Assembly: GCF_030272615.1 (NCBI RefSeq)
Contig: NC_081407.1
Location: 103,339,897 to 103,403,896, forward strand
DNA length: 64,000 nt
Direction of reading: 5' to 3'
DNA from: Cryptomeria japonica
Lineage: Eukaryota; Streptophyta; Pinopsida; Cupressales; Cupressaceae
The position numbers and the translations under genes are program-made. Shown piece by piece: positions 49,628 through 61,978 of the stretch. Within the stretch, counting starts at the first letter, position 1. Every line of letters begins with the position of its first letter. The notes beneath the pieces are model-generated. The model did no database searches. It was not told where the DNA came from and worked only from the letters and a program-made list of their open reading frames with translations.

Positions 49628-50758
49628 GCACTAGAGAAGAAGAGAAAGTTTTGAATTTAGAGGTAGCAATTTTCAGTAAAATCAGCCAATCTTCTGGGTT
49701 TAAGCTGTTAAATACAATCACGACAGTCTCCCGAAATTTCGGAAAAAATGTCCGGGACCGTGGCGCTCGGAGTGCAACACGGTCCTTGCAACTTTTTTCG
49801 AAATTTGCAGGGATGAAAGGTATGATGATTTTAAAGCTAATCTGAAAAAATTGAGTGATTTTATGATCTGTAGATAGGCCAAATTAAAGTTGCAATCTCG
49901 AAATTGAACCCTACCAAGATTGTCGAAAAATGCAAAATTTGAATTTTGAAAAAGAGAGGGAAACTGAAAATTTGAATTTTATGATTTTAGAGGGAATGTC
50001 AAGAGCAATGCAAATTTTGAAATTCAAAAGTTGACTCAATTTCACGCAAAATTCAATTTTGAAAGCGGAAATCAAAGTTGTTGTAATTAAGCACTTAATT
50101 TCAAAAGTCACAAATTGTAAGAATTTGAATAAAGCACTGAAATTTCGAATGAATGCAAACACACTTTTCAGATTTAGGGCAGTAAGAACACAATTTTGAC
50201 ACAAAATTTCAATTTCGATGATTTTTGAATGTTTAAAAGCCTTAATCCAAGCAATCACAAGACCAACTTTGACTATAATTTTGAAGGTGTTAACATTGAT
50301 AAAATCAGCCAAAATTCTGAATTTTAGCAAAAAAACACAGTAAGATCTCGCTCCCAAAATTTCGGAAAAAATGTCGGGGACGATGGCGCTCGGCGCCACG
50401 GTCCTCGCAACTTTTTTCCAAATTTTCAGGGATGAAAGATATTGTGATTTTATTGCGGAATCCAAAGTTACAGCTGATTTGGAGATGTTTTGATCGGTGA
50501 AATTGTCAGTCAAAGGTTGAATCAAGAGGGTTTCAAAAATTAGGGTTTTGACACTTAACCACTTAATTTTCAAAATTAAAGCATAGGTATGAATTAATAA
50601 TTTGTAATAGAAGGACAGATCTGAAACAAGCATTAACAATTAAATATTTCACAAGTTTAATTACTAAAAAGAAATTTTAGGGTTTTAATGCAATCACCTC
50701 TAAAACATGGAAATGTAATCAATTTTTTCAGATCTAAGCATGAAAAATAAGAAAGGAT
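49628..50758 (-). other. Leader of gag-protease element with two hairpins
   Basis: AT-rich leader holding two related roughly 220-bp halves (about 49640-49860 and 50270-50500). Each contains a roughly 75-base stem-loop (49731-49809 and 50355-50427) with an AAATTTCGGAAAAAA / TTTTTTC.AAATTT outer stem and a GGAC...GTCC inner stem. A 242-codon open frame across 49911-50639 is Ile/Phe/Lys-rich and not accepted as a gene. Confidence 0.7.
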
Positions 50759-50777
50759 GTTCACGTCGGGTTCACCA
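50759..50777 (-). other. Gag-protease element primer-binding site
   Basis: Minus-strand TGGTGAACCCGACGTGAAC, three bases from the 5' LTR. It begins TGG as expected for pairing with a tRNA CCA end. I do not assign the tRNA. Confidence 0.65.
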
Positions 50778-50780
50778 AAA

Positions 50781-51990
50781 TGTAAAGCGGAAAATCGCGA
50801 TCGAACCCTAGTTGCACTCCCCTCTTCCAACTCCGAGGAGAGAGAAGGGAGGTTCGCTAGGATTCGATGGTTTTCACTTAGGGGAGAGACTTTACATTCA
50901 AAAGAGGGGTTGAAACCCACAAGATCCAATCCCACGCAATGCAAGATTGGATGCTAAATGTGTTTCAAGGGTTAAGACAGCAAGGCTACCCTCTTTTGTA
51001 AAGAATGTGCATAGAAGAATTAAGCTAGGAATGCATAGAAAGTGAGAAAGATTCGCTTATAAACTGAGTTAGGGATATAGGATGAAGCTGCGGACCTGGA
51101 ATTAGCAGTAAAATGTCGATACGGCGCTGTCCTGCAAATTTGAGCAAACGTTGTTGGGACGATGGCGCTCGGTGCCACGGTCCTCCGAAAAATCCGCGAA
51201 ACGAAGGGGGATCTGTTCGTCTCTGCACAAGGATTCTAGATCTTCAATTTCAGCCGCGTACCTGCAACCTACACACAGAAAAGCGAAGACGATTGGGGGG
51301 TTAGGGATTAGGGGTTTGCCATTAGGTCAAACCCCAGTTTTGGAATTAACCAAGAAATGAGCAAGTGCTGTAAATGTAAATGACTGTAAAACAAGTACTA
51401 ATACCTTGTTCTAAGGATGTTTGTATCCTTATGTGCGAAGGTTTAGATGTTGTATGTTGTATGTTGTTTGTAGCATGTAGTATGTGATCTCCTCTTCAAT
51501 GGTTGAATCCTTGTCTTGAATGCAACACTTAGCCTTGAATGGAGACTTGAAATGATCAATTTCTTGAAGGAATGCTTGAATGCTTGAATGCTTGAGTATA
51601 GTTTCCACGCCTTTTCCCTCATGTATGTGTTATTTTTCAAATGAGAGAGAAAAATGTAGTTTATATACTTGTCAATTAGGGCTGATAGACTGATTTTCCC
51701 GACCTTAGGCCGACCAGGAAATGTAATTTCCAAATTGCAAACAAAAAGACCCGCAATCTCCTTAGGAGACCGGGCCCAAAATAGGACCCAGGGACCAGGG
51801 CGCTGGGCGCTCTGGTCCCACCTCCCGGGACAGCAGGGTGCAAGGAGGTTCAGGCCAGGGTACTTGAAAAATGCAGTTTTTGGTGTCGTGAGCAAGTTTC
51901 GGGGTCTCCATTCAGGTTGCGTGTTGTGCCGCCATCGTGAAGACCGAAATGCAGTCGAAATTGCAAGTGTCGCAATTTTAGGACGCTACA
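50781..51990 (-). repeat. Gag-protease element 5' LTR
   Basis: 1,210 bp, same ends as 44246-45455. Contains hairpin core 51156-51183. Differences from the other LTR are mostly transitions. Confidence 0.95.
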
Positions 51991-51999
51991 GCTGCAAAT

Positions 52000-52930
52000 C
52001 TAGTATGAAAGGTTTCATCTCATGAAAGATAACACTTCTGCTATAGAGCACCTTCTCTGCAACTAGATCGCAAAGCTTTTACCCTTTCACACCAAAACCA
52101 TAGCCGATGAAGATACTTTTAACCACCTTGTTCTCCAATTTAGATCTTTTTTCACTAGGCACATGAGCATATGCCTCACATCCAAAGACTCTAAGATGTC
52201 TCAATGAGGGATTTTTACGAAACCAAGCATCCATAGGGGTCTTTTCAACAAGTGCCAAAGTAGGAGATCTGTTAATTAGATAATATGCAATGGCTACCGC
52301 CTTAGCCCATAACTTTTGTTCAAGCCCAACACCACTTAACATACTCATAGCCCTCTCTATCAGTGTTTTGTTCATTCTCTCTACAACTCCACTTTGTTGT
52401 GGTGTATATGGAGTTGTCCTATGTCTTTCAATCCCTTGGTCCTTACAGAACTTGTCGAACTCAGCAGAACAACACTCACCACCATTATCCATCCTCAAAC
52501 ACTTAATTTTCCTACCAATCTGATTTTCAACCAAGGACTTAAATTCTTTAAACCAACTAAAAATTTTAAATTTGCTTCTAAGGAAATAAATAAATGTCAT
52601 TCTAGAATAGTCATCTATGAAAGAAACAAAGTGCATAGATCTATTTAATGAAGGCACATTAATTGGACCAAAAAAATTAAAATAAACAGTCCAAAATCCC
52701 AGAAGACTTATGAGAACTAGAATAAAAAGAAACACAGTGCTGTTTTCCATAAACACAATGTTCAAAAAAGTTAAACTCATGATTACAATCATCAAGGCCT
52801 TCAATAAGGCTCTTATTTTACAAGGCTCATAAGCCCTTTTACCTATGTGGCCAAGTCTTTGGTGCCACAAAATTTTCTTCTTAGGCAGGAGCTTCATCTC
52901 CAAAGAATTAACACCCTTAGGTAGCTAGAA
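52000..52930 (-). pseudogene. Copia II unit 2 integrase
   Basis: Open block 52079-52903. LWHQRLGHIGKRAYEP is present, but the zinc-binding Cys region is frameshifted (reads IVFMENSTVFLF). Asp in CLRMDNGGEC and Glu in GVVERMNKTL are kept; the first Asp region is altered (TVYFNFFGPINV, Asp to Asn). The hinge part continues across the inserted element at 44240. Confidence 0.85.
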
Positions 52931-52940
52931 AGAACGACCA

Positions 52941-53420
52941 TCAGATGTTGAAACAACCTACTTGATCTGATGGTAAGGATGAAGAATCCAAAGCTCTTTT
53001 CTTGGACTTCACATAAGCAATATTGCATTGAATCGTGCATGCATCTAGCTTATACAAGGTGCCAATCTGAACACCCTTAGAAAGTATCATAGAACCTTTG
53101 GTCATCTTACATCCACCTTGCAAGAAAACAACCTGCACTCCCACATTTTTCAGCTTGCTGACTAAAAGGAGGTTTCCTACCAAACCAGAGATATACAGGA
53201 CAACATCAATACCCTTCACTCTACCATCAAGGAATCAAATCTTGACTCTTCCATGGCCAACAACCTTTAGGTGAGAATTATCACCCAAGTACACCTTCCC
53301 ACCATCATATTCTTCATATAAAGAAAATCAATCCCTGTGAGAGGTCATGTGGAAAGAAGCACCTGGGTCAATCAACCATACATATTTTGATGCATGGGTT
53401 GCCAAGGAAGCAACAAAATC
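52941..53420 (-). pseudogene. Copia II unit 2 protease and gag-pre-integrase
   Basis: Block 52941-53219 (GVQVVFLQGGCKMTKGSMIL, IGTLYKLDACTIQCNIAYVK). Protease Asp region near 53360-53390 (LIDPGASF), with DSG changed to DPG. Confidence 0.78.
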
Positions 53421-53429
53421 ATCAACATC

Positions 53430-54197
53430 ATCTTTAGAGTATTTATTGGAATCAAAACCAGAGGAATTCTTGTTTTCTTTTTCTTCTCCTCTTTACAATG
53501 TTTTCAGAAATGATCAGATTTGTCATAGTTCCAACATTTCACCTTAGAATTTTTACCATGAGACTTAGATCTCCCCACAGACTTCGATTTACCCTTCTTT
53601 TCCTTTTTCTTGTCTTTCTCCTTCAATCTACCACAAGAAACCATGACCTCTTTATCCATCTCGGAAGTCTTTCTTCACATATCTTCAGATAGGAACAAAG
53701 AAACCACATCATCCATCTTGAAAGTGGTTGGTGTGCTTCAAATAAGAATCACAAGGTGATCCCATGAATCCAACAAAGAACATAAAAGAAGCATGCATTT
53801 GTCTTGATCATCAATCTTATCACCAACAGAAATAATTTGAGCAACCAATAATTTGAATGCATTCAGGTGATCTACAATGGATCCTCCATCCTCCATCCTC
53901 AGAGAATACAATTTTTTTCTCAGGTATAACTTGTTTACTAAGGATTTCCCTTGATAAATATCACCAAGCTTCCTCCAAAGTGCAGTTGTAGTCTTCTCCT
54001 CATGGACATTCAGTATCACTAAATCAGTCAGATAGAGTCTTATCAAACCTTTGGCTCTCCGATCCATTTTATCTCATTCATCATGCGGTGTATTTTGGGG
54101 TTTTGTCAAAGAAACTACAGCCCATAGATATATTCATGAGCATGTCTTCCATTTTTAGTTTCCACAACTCAAAATTGCTTCCATTAAATTTATCCAT
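53430..54197 (-). pseudogene. Copia II unit 2 gag
   Basis: ATG at 54195-54197 (MDKFNGSNFELWKLKMEDM), frame change, block 53738-54067 (RRAKGLIRLYLTDLVILNVH), further stops, and zinc knuckle CWNYDKSDHF in which the second Cys is Tyr. Unlike unit 1, the sequence continues upstream into the true element leader (54198-54246). Confidence 0.82.
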
Positions 54198-54246
54198 CTC
54201 TATTTTGTTGGATGTTCTTGCCATACCTAACCTACAACCAATTTAT

Positions 54247-55793
54247 TGTTAGTTAGATGAGAGGGGGGGTAAATCAGATAAACTCACAATTCAGTATTCT
54301 AATCAGATTCAACCTTGGTAACACTGTTCTTGGTATGCAACTATGACTGTAAATCATTCAAACTCATAAACAGATAGACATAAAACATTAAATCACATTT
54401 GACACCAGATTTAACATGGAAACCCTAATAGGGAAAAACCACTGTGGGATTTCGGACCCACAAGAAAATATACTCTTCTAGAGTATGCTCAGTTAAAAGA
54501 AAATCATGTTAAAGATTACATGCACATTGCTAGATGTGACCCGGTTAAGGGATTTCCCTTAGATCTATTAGAACCTTCACTTTGTTAGAAGTGACCTTGT
54601 CAAAGGATTTCAAACACTTATTCAGAATGTTACCTTGCTAGAGGATTTACAAATAAGACTGTTAAGTCCACTTGGTTAAGAGATTTCCTGTCACTTACAA
54701 AAATAAATAACAGTAATAAAATATATCTACAACTTCACATCTGAAATGCTAAAGAAGATTCTATGTGCTTAATGTGCTCAAGATAATCTTGTCATAAGAC
54801 TTATCTTTCTCCTTGCTGGGCTTCTCTATCCGTTCTTCAATCAGATCTTCAATCTTTTGTATTCGGTTATCACTTATGTAGCATCATTGTGCTTCCATTT
54901 GCCCGCATAACTATTCTTCATCTTTACTTTATTTATAAGCAATTCCTTACCACTTAATCTCCTTAATCATATTTCCCATGATTAATCTTAACCATCAGAT
55001 CTTCAAACTTGACTAGGTTCATTGAATTCTTTGATCTGAAAAATGTTTTATCTTGCCTTGGAACTTGTATTCCTTCCTAGGTACTTGTGCTCGGTTAGGA
55101 CCGTTCAATCTATGTTGTAGATCTAACTCTTGAATTCACATTGTCGTTGATCCTTAACAAACTTCTTACATGACATTCCAATCTTCAATAAATCTCCAGC
55201 TCATTGGCATCCTTCATTTAATATAGTATTCACTCATTTAATGCATTTTGTTACTGCTCGGTTGATACTCGATTAATACTGAACTTTACTCGGTAGATAT
55301 TCTCTTGTCGGTGACTTTTTCCTTCTTTAACCGACATCGATAACCTTGGAGTTTACCGACTAACTCCTTGCTCGATAAAATAGAATAGTATCAAACTTTT
55401 ACTCATTCTATTGCATGAAATCTTTTCACCTTCTTGTTCAGTCTTCAAATACATATATATAGGATATCAAAACAATCAAAACATCATAATCTCATCACTG
55501 TCTAACTTGGTAATAGTTGCCCATTGAATAACTTATTACTCCCCTTCATTTTCCCATTCTTTCTATATCATTTACCGACATCTATATACTCATCAAAAAA
55601 TACTTTTTAAGATATGGCAACATCATACTGAATCAGAAAATCAATTGCTTGACATCAATGACAAAATAATAATATTAAGACAGTAATCATCCTTTATCAA
55701 TTATATCATTCATCTCCAACAACCTTCTCAATATCATCAACCAATAAACTTATTGTAATACCAACAATCTTCCAACTTATTGTAATGCCAACA
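54247..55793 (-). repeat. Copia III 3' LTR
   Basis: Minus strand TGTTGGCATTACAATAAG...CTAACTAACA. CGGT/CCGA words are frequent in the middle (55300-55380). Confidence 0.92.
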
Positions 55794-55806
55794 ATCTTCC
55801 CCTTTG
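55794..55806 (-). other. Copia III polypurine tract
   Basis: Minus-strand CAAAGGGGAAGAT immediately before TGTTGG of the LTR, a typical copia arrangement. Confidence 0.9.
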
Positions 55807-56218
55807 GCATTGATGGCAATACCAACTTGATTTATTCCAATTGATTTGAACTGTTGTTATCTTCTCCTGTTATCCTTGAGCTGTAAACATGTCTTGTAAT
55901 CTTCTTCTCCTTTGATAATCTTCTCCCCTTGCCATTAGTCTTCTCCCCCTTTGACAACAATGTCAAAAGTAAGACTGATCCATAATTACTCCCCCTGTGA
56001 AGTAATTTCCTTGTAGTTCAAAAACATAAACAAATGTATCTCAGTCAGAGCAACTTGTCTTCATTCATTATTTCCTGCACAACTTTAGACATCCTTTTAA
56101 AGTGTGTAAATCAACATCAACTCACAAATAGTATTCTATGTAGTCATAGAATTGATCTTGTCACCAAACTCTGTCAGTGAGTGCTAGATAGGGGTAGGAC
56201 CCCTAACTTACTTCTAAG
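55807..56218 (-). other. Copia III 3' untranslated part
   Basis: About 400 bp between RNase H and the polypurine tract. No coding is seen. Confidence 0.6.
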
Positions 56219-57761
56219 TTACTCAAAAGTGTCCCTTGGCATTGGCTTTGTGAAGATGTCTGTGATTTGTTCCTTTGTGCTAACATATTCCAGCACAACT
56301 TTCTTTTCTTGAACTTCTTCTCTAAGATAATGATACTTTATAGAAACATATTTTGTCTTAGAGTGCATTACCGGATTCTTTAAAATGTTAATAGCACTTG
56401 TATTATCACAAAATATAGTTACTGGCTCAGTAACTGTCTCATTCATTCCTTCCAACAATTGTTTGATCCATGCTATATTGGTACAATTCAATGTTGCAGC
56501 GACATATTCAGCTTCAACTGTTGACTGTGAAATGCATCCTTATTTCTTGCTAAGCCAACTTACTAGTCTTTCTCCCAAAAAGAAAGCTCCACCGCTTGTG
56601 CTTTTCCTGTCATCAATATTTTCTGCCCAATCAGCATCAGTATAGACTTTTAAGTCAAAATCATTCCTGTTTTCATCTAGTAGACCATAATCTTCAGTGC
56701 CTCTCAAGTATCTGAAAATTCTTTTGACTGTTGTCATATGAGTTTCTTTGGAATCTATAGAAAATCTTGCAGCTATACCTACTGCATGTGCTATGTCAGG
56801 CCTACTGTGAACTACATATTGCAACTTTCCAATCATAGATTGGTAAAGTGTCTCATCAACAAATGCAGATTCATCATTCTTTGATAGTTTACAATTAGTA
56901 GTCATAGGAGTACTCATAGGTTTAGAATCCTCCATTCCAAATTTCTTCAAGATTTCCTTCATATACTTGGATTGAGTAATGAAAATCCCATTTTTCATTT
57001 GCAGTATTTGTAAACCTATAAAATACTTTATCTCAACGATTAGTGACATCTCAAATTCTTTGCACATTTCATTTCCAAAGTTCTTAACATAAAGAATCAT
57101 TTCCACAAAAAATAATATCATCAACAAATATGGTTGACATCAGTATTCCATTCTCATCATTCTTCATATACATGTTGTTGTTTTCACTAGTCCTCATGAA
57201 TCCAATCTTTATTAAGTAAGAGTGCAACATTTCATACCATGCTCTAGGTGCTTGTTTTAGACCATATAAAGCTTTATTCAACTTACATACCTGATCTTTA
57301 TTCTTCTCTTCAATAAATCCTTCAGGTTGTTCAATATAACCTTCTTCTTCTAGTATACCATTCAAAAATGTAGATTTAACATCCATTTGATATACCTTGA
57401 AATTTTTGTAAGCAGCGTATGCCAACAATGTTCTTACTCCTTCAAGTCTTACCATAGGTGCAAAAGTCTCCCCATAGTCTATTCCTTCTTCTTGAGCATA
57501 ACCTTTCCAAACTAGCCTTGCTTTATTCCGAATGACCTCACCTTTTTCATTTAGCTTGTTTCTAAAAATCCACTTTCTACCGATTACATTTTTCTCTTTT
57601 GGTCTTGGGACCAGTGTCCATGTTTCATTTTTCTTGATTTGTTCAATCTCTTCTGTCATAGCATTCACCCAATCTTCATTTCTTAATGCCTCTTTTACTA
57701 TTCTCAGTTCAAAATCAGATATCAGACATGTGTTGTGTTTCAGTTTGTTCCTTGTCATCAC
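56219..57761 (-). pseudogene. Copia III RT and RNase H
   Basis: RT block 57084-57761: WTLVPRPKEKNVIGRKWIFR, RLVWKGYAQEEGIDYGETFA, VYQMDVKSTFLNGILEEEGY, ALYGLKQAPRAWY and catalytic FVDDIIF (Phe for Tyr). A frameshift near 57090-57120 leads to 56540-57127 (MSLIVEIKYFIGLQI, YQSMIGKLQYVVHSRPDIAH, YTDADWAENIDDRKSTSGGA). After a stop in VSWLSKK, 56219-56491 gives the RNase H end (TIFCDNTSAINILKNPVMHS, TKEQITDIFTKPM), which is complete, unlike in copia II. Confidence 0.9.
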
Positions 57762-57785
57762 TGGAGCATCCTTATCTCCTATAAT

Positions 57786-58800
57786 CTAACTTGATGCATG
57801 ATTTCTTCTGACATATTTAGCTAATATAGGCTCGGTAGGCTCTGTACGATCTTCTTCATCACTCAGTAACTGAGTAATTTCTTCATTGGATTTCTTAGTA
57901 AAACTGGTCAGTTGTACATATACAAACTCTTCGTAATCTTCTGGTTCTTTGGAATTTCCTTCATCATTCCTTTCTGCAAATTCATCAATTTTCACATTTG
58001 CACTTTTCACAATTTTGTTAGATGATTTGATCAGACATTTATATGCTTTACTCCTAGAGGAATAACCAAGAAATGTTCCATCCTTGCTTTTCTGATCAAA
58101 TTTTCCATTTCTGTCATCTTTGTGAACATAACATCTACTTCCATATATTTTAAAATAACTTACATTTGGTTTCTTGTCATACCAGATTTCATAAGGTGTC
58201 TTCATAGTTCCTTTCTTTAGTTGTACTTTGTTTAGGGTATAAACTGCAGTGCTTATTGCGTCTCTCCAAAATATTTGAGGTACTCTCTTTTCTATCATCA
58301 AAGTTCTGGCACAATCTTGATCTGTTTCGTCTTTTAGCTATCCCATTTTGCTGTGGTGTCCTTGGTGTTGACACTTGTCTCTTTATACCATGATCATTGC
58401 AAAATAAGTTAAATTCATAAGAAATGAATTCTCCTCCTCTATCAGATCTAAGACATTTCAACTGTCTTCCTGTTTCTTTTTCAACTCTAGCCTTATACCA
58501 TTTGAACATTTGAAAGACTTCTGATTTCTCTTTTAGAAACATAACTGACATCATCCTTGAGTAATCATCCACAAATAATATGAAGTATTTATCACCATAA
58601 TAACTTTGTACTTTCATAGGACCACAAAGATCAGTGTGTACAAGATCTAAAATTTCTTTACAAGTGTAAGACTTACTTGTAAAGCTTGATTTTGTCATCT
58701 TACCCATTTGGCATCCTTGACATATTGCATTCACAGGTTTTTCCAAGCTCAGTAGACCTCTTACACAAGGCTTCTTACTTATTTTGATCAGATTATCAAA
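57786..58800 (-). pseudogene. Copia III integrase
   Basis: Zinc Cys pair CQGCQMGKMT, first Asp LVHTDLCGPM and second Asp CLRSDRGGEF are intact. The Glu position reads NGIAKRRN (Lys where copia has Glu), and a frameshift near 58300 follows. The C-terminal block 57786-58301 has VPQIFWRDAISTAVYTLNKV and DGTFLGYSSRSKAYKCL, then an acidic hinge. Confidence 0.88.
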
Positions 58801-59320
58801 ATTTACATAACAAAACGTTTAATGCCATTATCAGCTATCTTCTATTTTTGCATACAGACAATTGTTCTGAGTTGAGTCAAGGTGAAATGTATTACCTCTT
58901 GTTTGAGTCCTGGTAGCAGCCAACTTTCCATGTTTGTCACGAACTTTGACAATTCCTTTCTGAAATTCTATTCGGTATACTATATTGTTTAGCTATGCTA
59001 CACTCAACAAATTGTATTTTAGACCTTCAACCCAATATACATCATCACTTTTAGTATTTTCAAGAAGTGTAATAGAACCTTTACCTCTCACAAGACATGG
59101 TGCATCATTACCAAATCTTACATAACCTCCATCATAATCTTCTAAATTAACAAACTTGTGTTTATCACCTATCATGTGATGTGAGCATCCACTATCTATG
59201 ATACAAGAATCATTTTTATTTATGTGTGATATTAAGGCTTTTTCTTCATACCTTTCTTCATCTGATGCATCTTTGATAGCCACATACACAACTTCCTTAG
59301 TCTCAGTCTCATCAGATTTA
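58801..59320 (-). pseudogene. Copia III protease and gag-pre-integrase
   Basis: Protease site CIIDSGCSHHMIGDKHKF (DSG kept), YVRFGNDAPCLVRGKGSI and VYWVEGLKYNLLSVA, then a stop at 58990. A gag-pre-integrase stretch (FQKGIVKVRDKHGKLAATRT) follows with stops. Confidence 0.86.
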
Positions 59321-60360
59321 TCATCATTGGATTCCTCAACAACTACTAGGCACGACTTTCTATCTCTCCTTCTGAAGTCTCAGTGCCTTCTGTACTGGTT
59401 GTCTTTTTGTCTGTCATCTCGATATTATTTCTTTTCATCATCTTTGTCAGGATAGTTAGAAGCCATATGTCCAATTTTATCACAGTTAAAACATTTTAAA
59501 GGTAACTTCCCTTTATACTTACCTTTGCCTCTCGGTAACCTTCTAGCCAAAAATGCTTCAAACTCTTCTTGCTTTCTGATTTCCTCATATAGTTTGTGTA
59601 CTTCTTCCATGTTTTTGTGAAATCTCTCACTTGCTCCACTGTGATTTCCTTTAGCATACTTATACATTCTATCATTGTAATCATCAGATTTACTAAGATG
59701 AAAAGAACTGAAAGCAGATTCAACTTTGTTTACCAAAGACCCACTGCTATCAAAATTACTTAACTCAAAAGCATGTAGCTTACCGATAGTAGCATCTAGA
59801 GAGATTGGCATGTTTGGTGCAAACCTTAATTCATTCATTGAAGAGACTCTAATGGTATAAGTAGGTAGAAGTGTTTTCGGCAACTTACTTGTTACATCCT
59901 TTTCTTCAATAGTTCCTCCTGCTCCTTTGATTTACTTGACAGTTTCCTTTAACCTTGTACTGTATTGGATAATATTCTCACCTTCATTAATTCTCATGGA
60001 TTCAAGTTGTCCTCTCAGACTGTCTACTTTTTCTCTTTGAACATGTTCATCTCCTCCATACAAAGATATAATCTTATTCCACATTGCTTTGGCATCATTA
60101 CAACCTTCTAGATCATTAAACTCTGAGTCGGTCAAAGCTAATGTTATCTCAATCATTTCTTGACTATGTTCTTGCTTTGCCTTTATTTCTTCCATTTTTA
60201 TAGGGTAGGTGCTAGGTGCAATATAATCATTCTCCAGATAATACGTTGCATATTCTCCAATTCCTGATAAGTGCAGCTTCATCCTTTTCTGCCATGTGGA
60301 GAAACTTGACTTATTAAGCTTTGGTGCATCCCTTTTATACATCTTCGGATCTTGCCTCAA
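59321..60360 (-). pseudogene. Copia III gag
   Basis: Block 59932-60360 (APKLNKSSFSTWQKRMKLHL, CNDAKAMWNKIISLYGGDEH), stop, then 59425-59883 (LPKTLLPTYTIRVSSMNELR, FEAFLARRLPRGKGKYKG) and zinc knuckle CFNCDKIGHMASNY, where the last Cys is Tyr. A Lys/Asp/Arg-rich tail with stops follows. Confidence 0.87.
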
Positions 60361-60391
60361 GTTCCTTTAAACTTTTCTTTTGGAGTCTAAG

Positions 60392-60404
60392 CTCTAATAC
60401 AAAT
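60392..60404 (-). other. Copia III primer-binding site
   Basis: Minus-strand TTTGTATTAGAGC next to the 5' LTR. Ten of twelve bases match the initiator tRNA-Met complement TGGTATCAGAGC. Confidence 0.75.
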
Positions 60405-61978
60405 TTTTAGTTAGATGAGAGGGGGGGGTGAAACAAATAAACTCACAATTCAGTATTCTAATCAGATTCAACCTCGATAGCACTGTTCTTGATATGCAAC
60501 TATGACTGTAAATCATTCAAACTCATAAACAGATAAACACAAAACATTAAATCACATTTGACACCATATTTAACGTGGAAACCCTAATAGGGAAAAATCA
60601 CAGTGGGATTGCGGACCCACAAGAAAATATACTCTTCTAGAGTATGCTTAGTTAAAAGAAAATCTTGTTAAAGATTACATACACATTGCTAGATGTGACT
60701 CGGTTACCGAATAGTAGGGTAATTAATCAGCTTGCTAACAGCCTCAGATCTATCAGAATCTTTACTTTGTTAGAAGTGACCTTGTCAAAGGATTTCAAAC
60801 ACTCATTCAGAATGTTAACTTGCTAGAGGATTTACAAATAAGACTGTTAAGTCCACTCGGTTAAGAGATTTCCTGTCACTTACAAAAATAAATAACAGTA
60901 ATAAAATATATTTGCAATTTCACATCTGAAATGCTAAAGTACATTCTATGTGCTCAATGTGCTCAAGATAATCTTGTCATAAGACTTATCTTTCTCCTTG
61001 TTGGGCTTCTCAATCTACTCTTCAATCATATCTTCAATTTTTTGTATTCGGTTATGACTTCTGTAGCATCACTGTGCTTCCATTTGCCCGCATAACTATT
61101 CTTCATCTTTACTTTATTTATAAGCAATTCCTTACCACTTAATCTCCTTAATCACATTTCCCATGTTTAATCTTAACCATCAGATCTTCAAACTTGACTA
61201 GGTTCATTGAATTCTTCGATCTGAAAAACATTTTATCTTGCCTTGGAACTTGTATTCCTTCCTAGGTACTTGTGCTCGGTTAGGACCGTTCAATCTGTGA
61301 TGTAGATCTAACTCTTGAATTCACATTGCCATTGATCCTTAACAAAATTCTTGCATGACATTCCAATCTTCAATAAATCTCCAGCTTATTGGCATCTTTC
61401 ATTTAATAATGTATTCACTCATTTAATGCATTTTGTTACTGCTCGGTTGATACTCGGTTAATACTGAACTTTACTCAGTAGATATTCTCTTCTCGATGAC
61501 TTTTTCCTTCTTTAACCGACATCGATAACCTTGGAGTTTACCCACTAGCTCCTTGCTCGGTAAAATATAATAGTATCAAACTTTTACTCATTCTATTGCA
61601 TGAAATATTTTCACCTTCTTGTTCAGTCTTCAAATACATATATATAGGATATCAAAACAATCAAAACATCATAATCTCATCACTCTCTAACTCAGTAATA
61701 GTTTCCCATTGAATAACTTATTACTCCCCTTCATTTTCGCATTCTTTCTGTGTCATTTACCAACATCTATATACTCATCAAAACATACTTTTTAAGATAT
61801 GACAACATCATACTGAATCAGAAAATCAATTGCTTGACATCAATGACAAAATAATAATATTAAGACAGTAATCATCCTTTATCAATTATATCATTCATCT
61901 CCAACAACCTTCTCAATATCATCAACCAACAAACTTGTTATAAATGCAACAATCTCCCAACTTATTGTAATGCCAACA
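60405..61978 (-). repeat. Copia III 5' LTR
   Basis: 1,574 bp, matching 54247-55793 with substitutions and a replaced stretch near 60700-60760. Its terminal TG has become TT at the plus-strand start. Confidence 0.92.

Larger units (their letters stand above)
44246..51990 (-). mobile_element. Gag-protease-only Ty3/gypsy-type element
   Basis: Perfect target duplication GCTGC (44241-44245, 51991-51995). Two LTRs are exactly 1,210 bp each. The minus strand carries PBS, leader, one gag-protease frame, an untranslated tail and a polypurine tract. There is no reverse transcriptase, RNase H or integrase anywhere in the 5.3-kb interior, and no gap where one was obviously deleted. It fits the TR-GAG type of non-autonomous LTR element, moved in trans by a relative. 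LTR similarity (about 18 mismatches counted by eye) makes it the youngest large insertion here. Confidence 0.9.
54247..61978 (-). mobile_element. Complete Ty1/copia element, decayed (copia III)
   Basis: Perfect target duplication TTTAT (54242-54246, 61979-61983). LTRs are 1,547 and 1,574 bp, with polypurine tract, PBS and gag-pro-int-RT-RNase H on the minus strand. It is inserted in the untranslated leader of copia II, between its gag ATG and its PBS. Frameshifts and stops occur in every domain. Confidence 0.93.

Noticed and set aside
49911-50639. 242-codon minus-strand open frame in the gag-protease leader
   Set aside because: Ile/Phe/Lys-rich AT composition, lies between PBS and gag, crosses the hairpin repeat, no recognisable motif.
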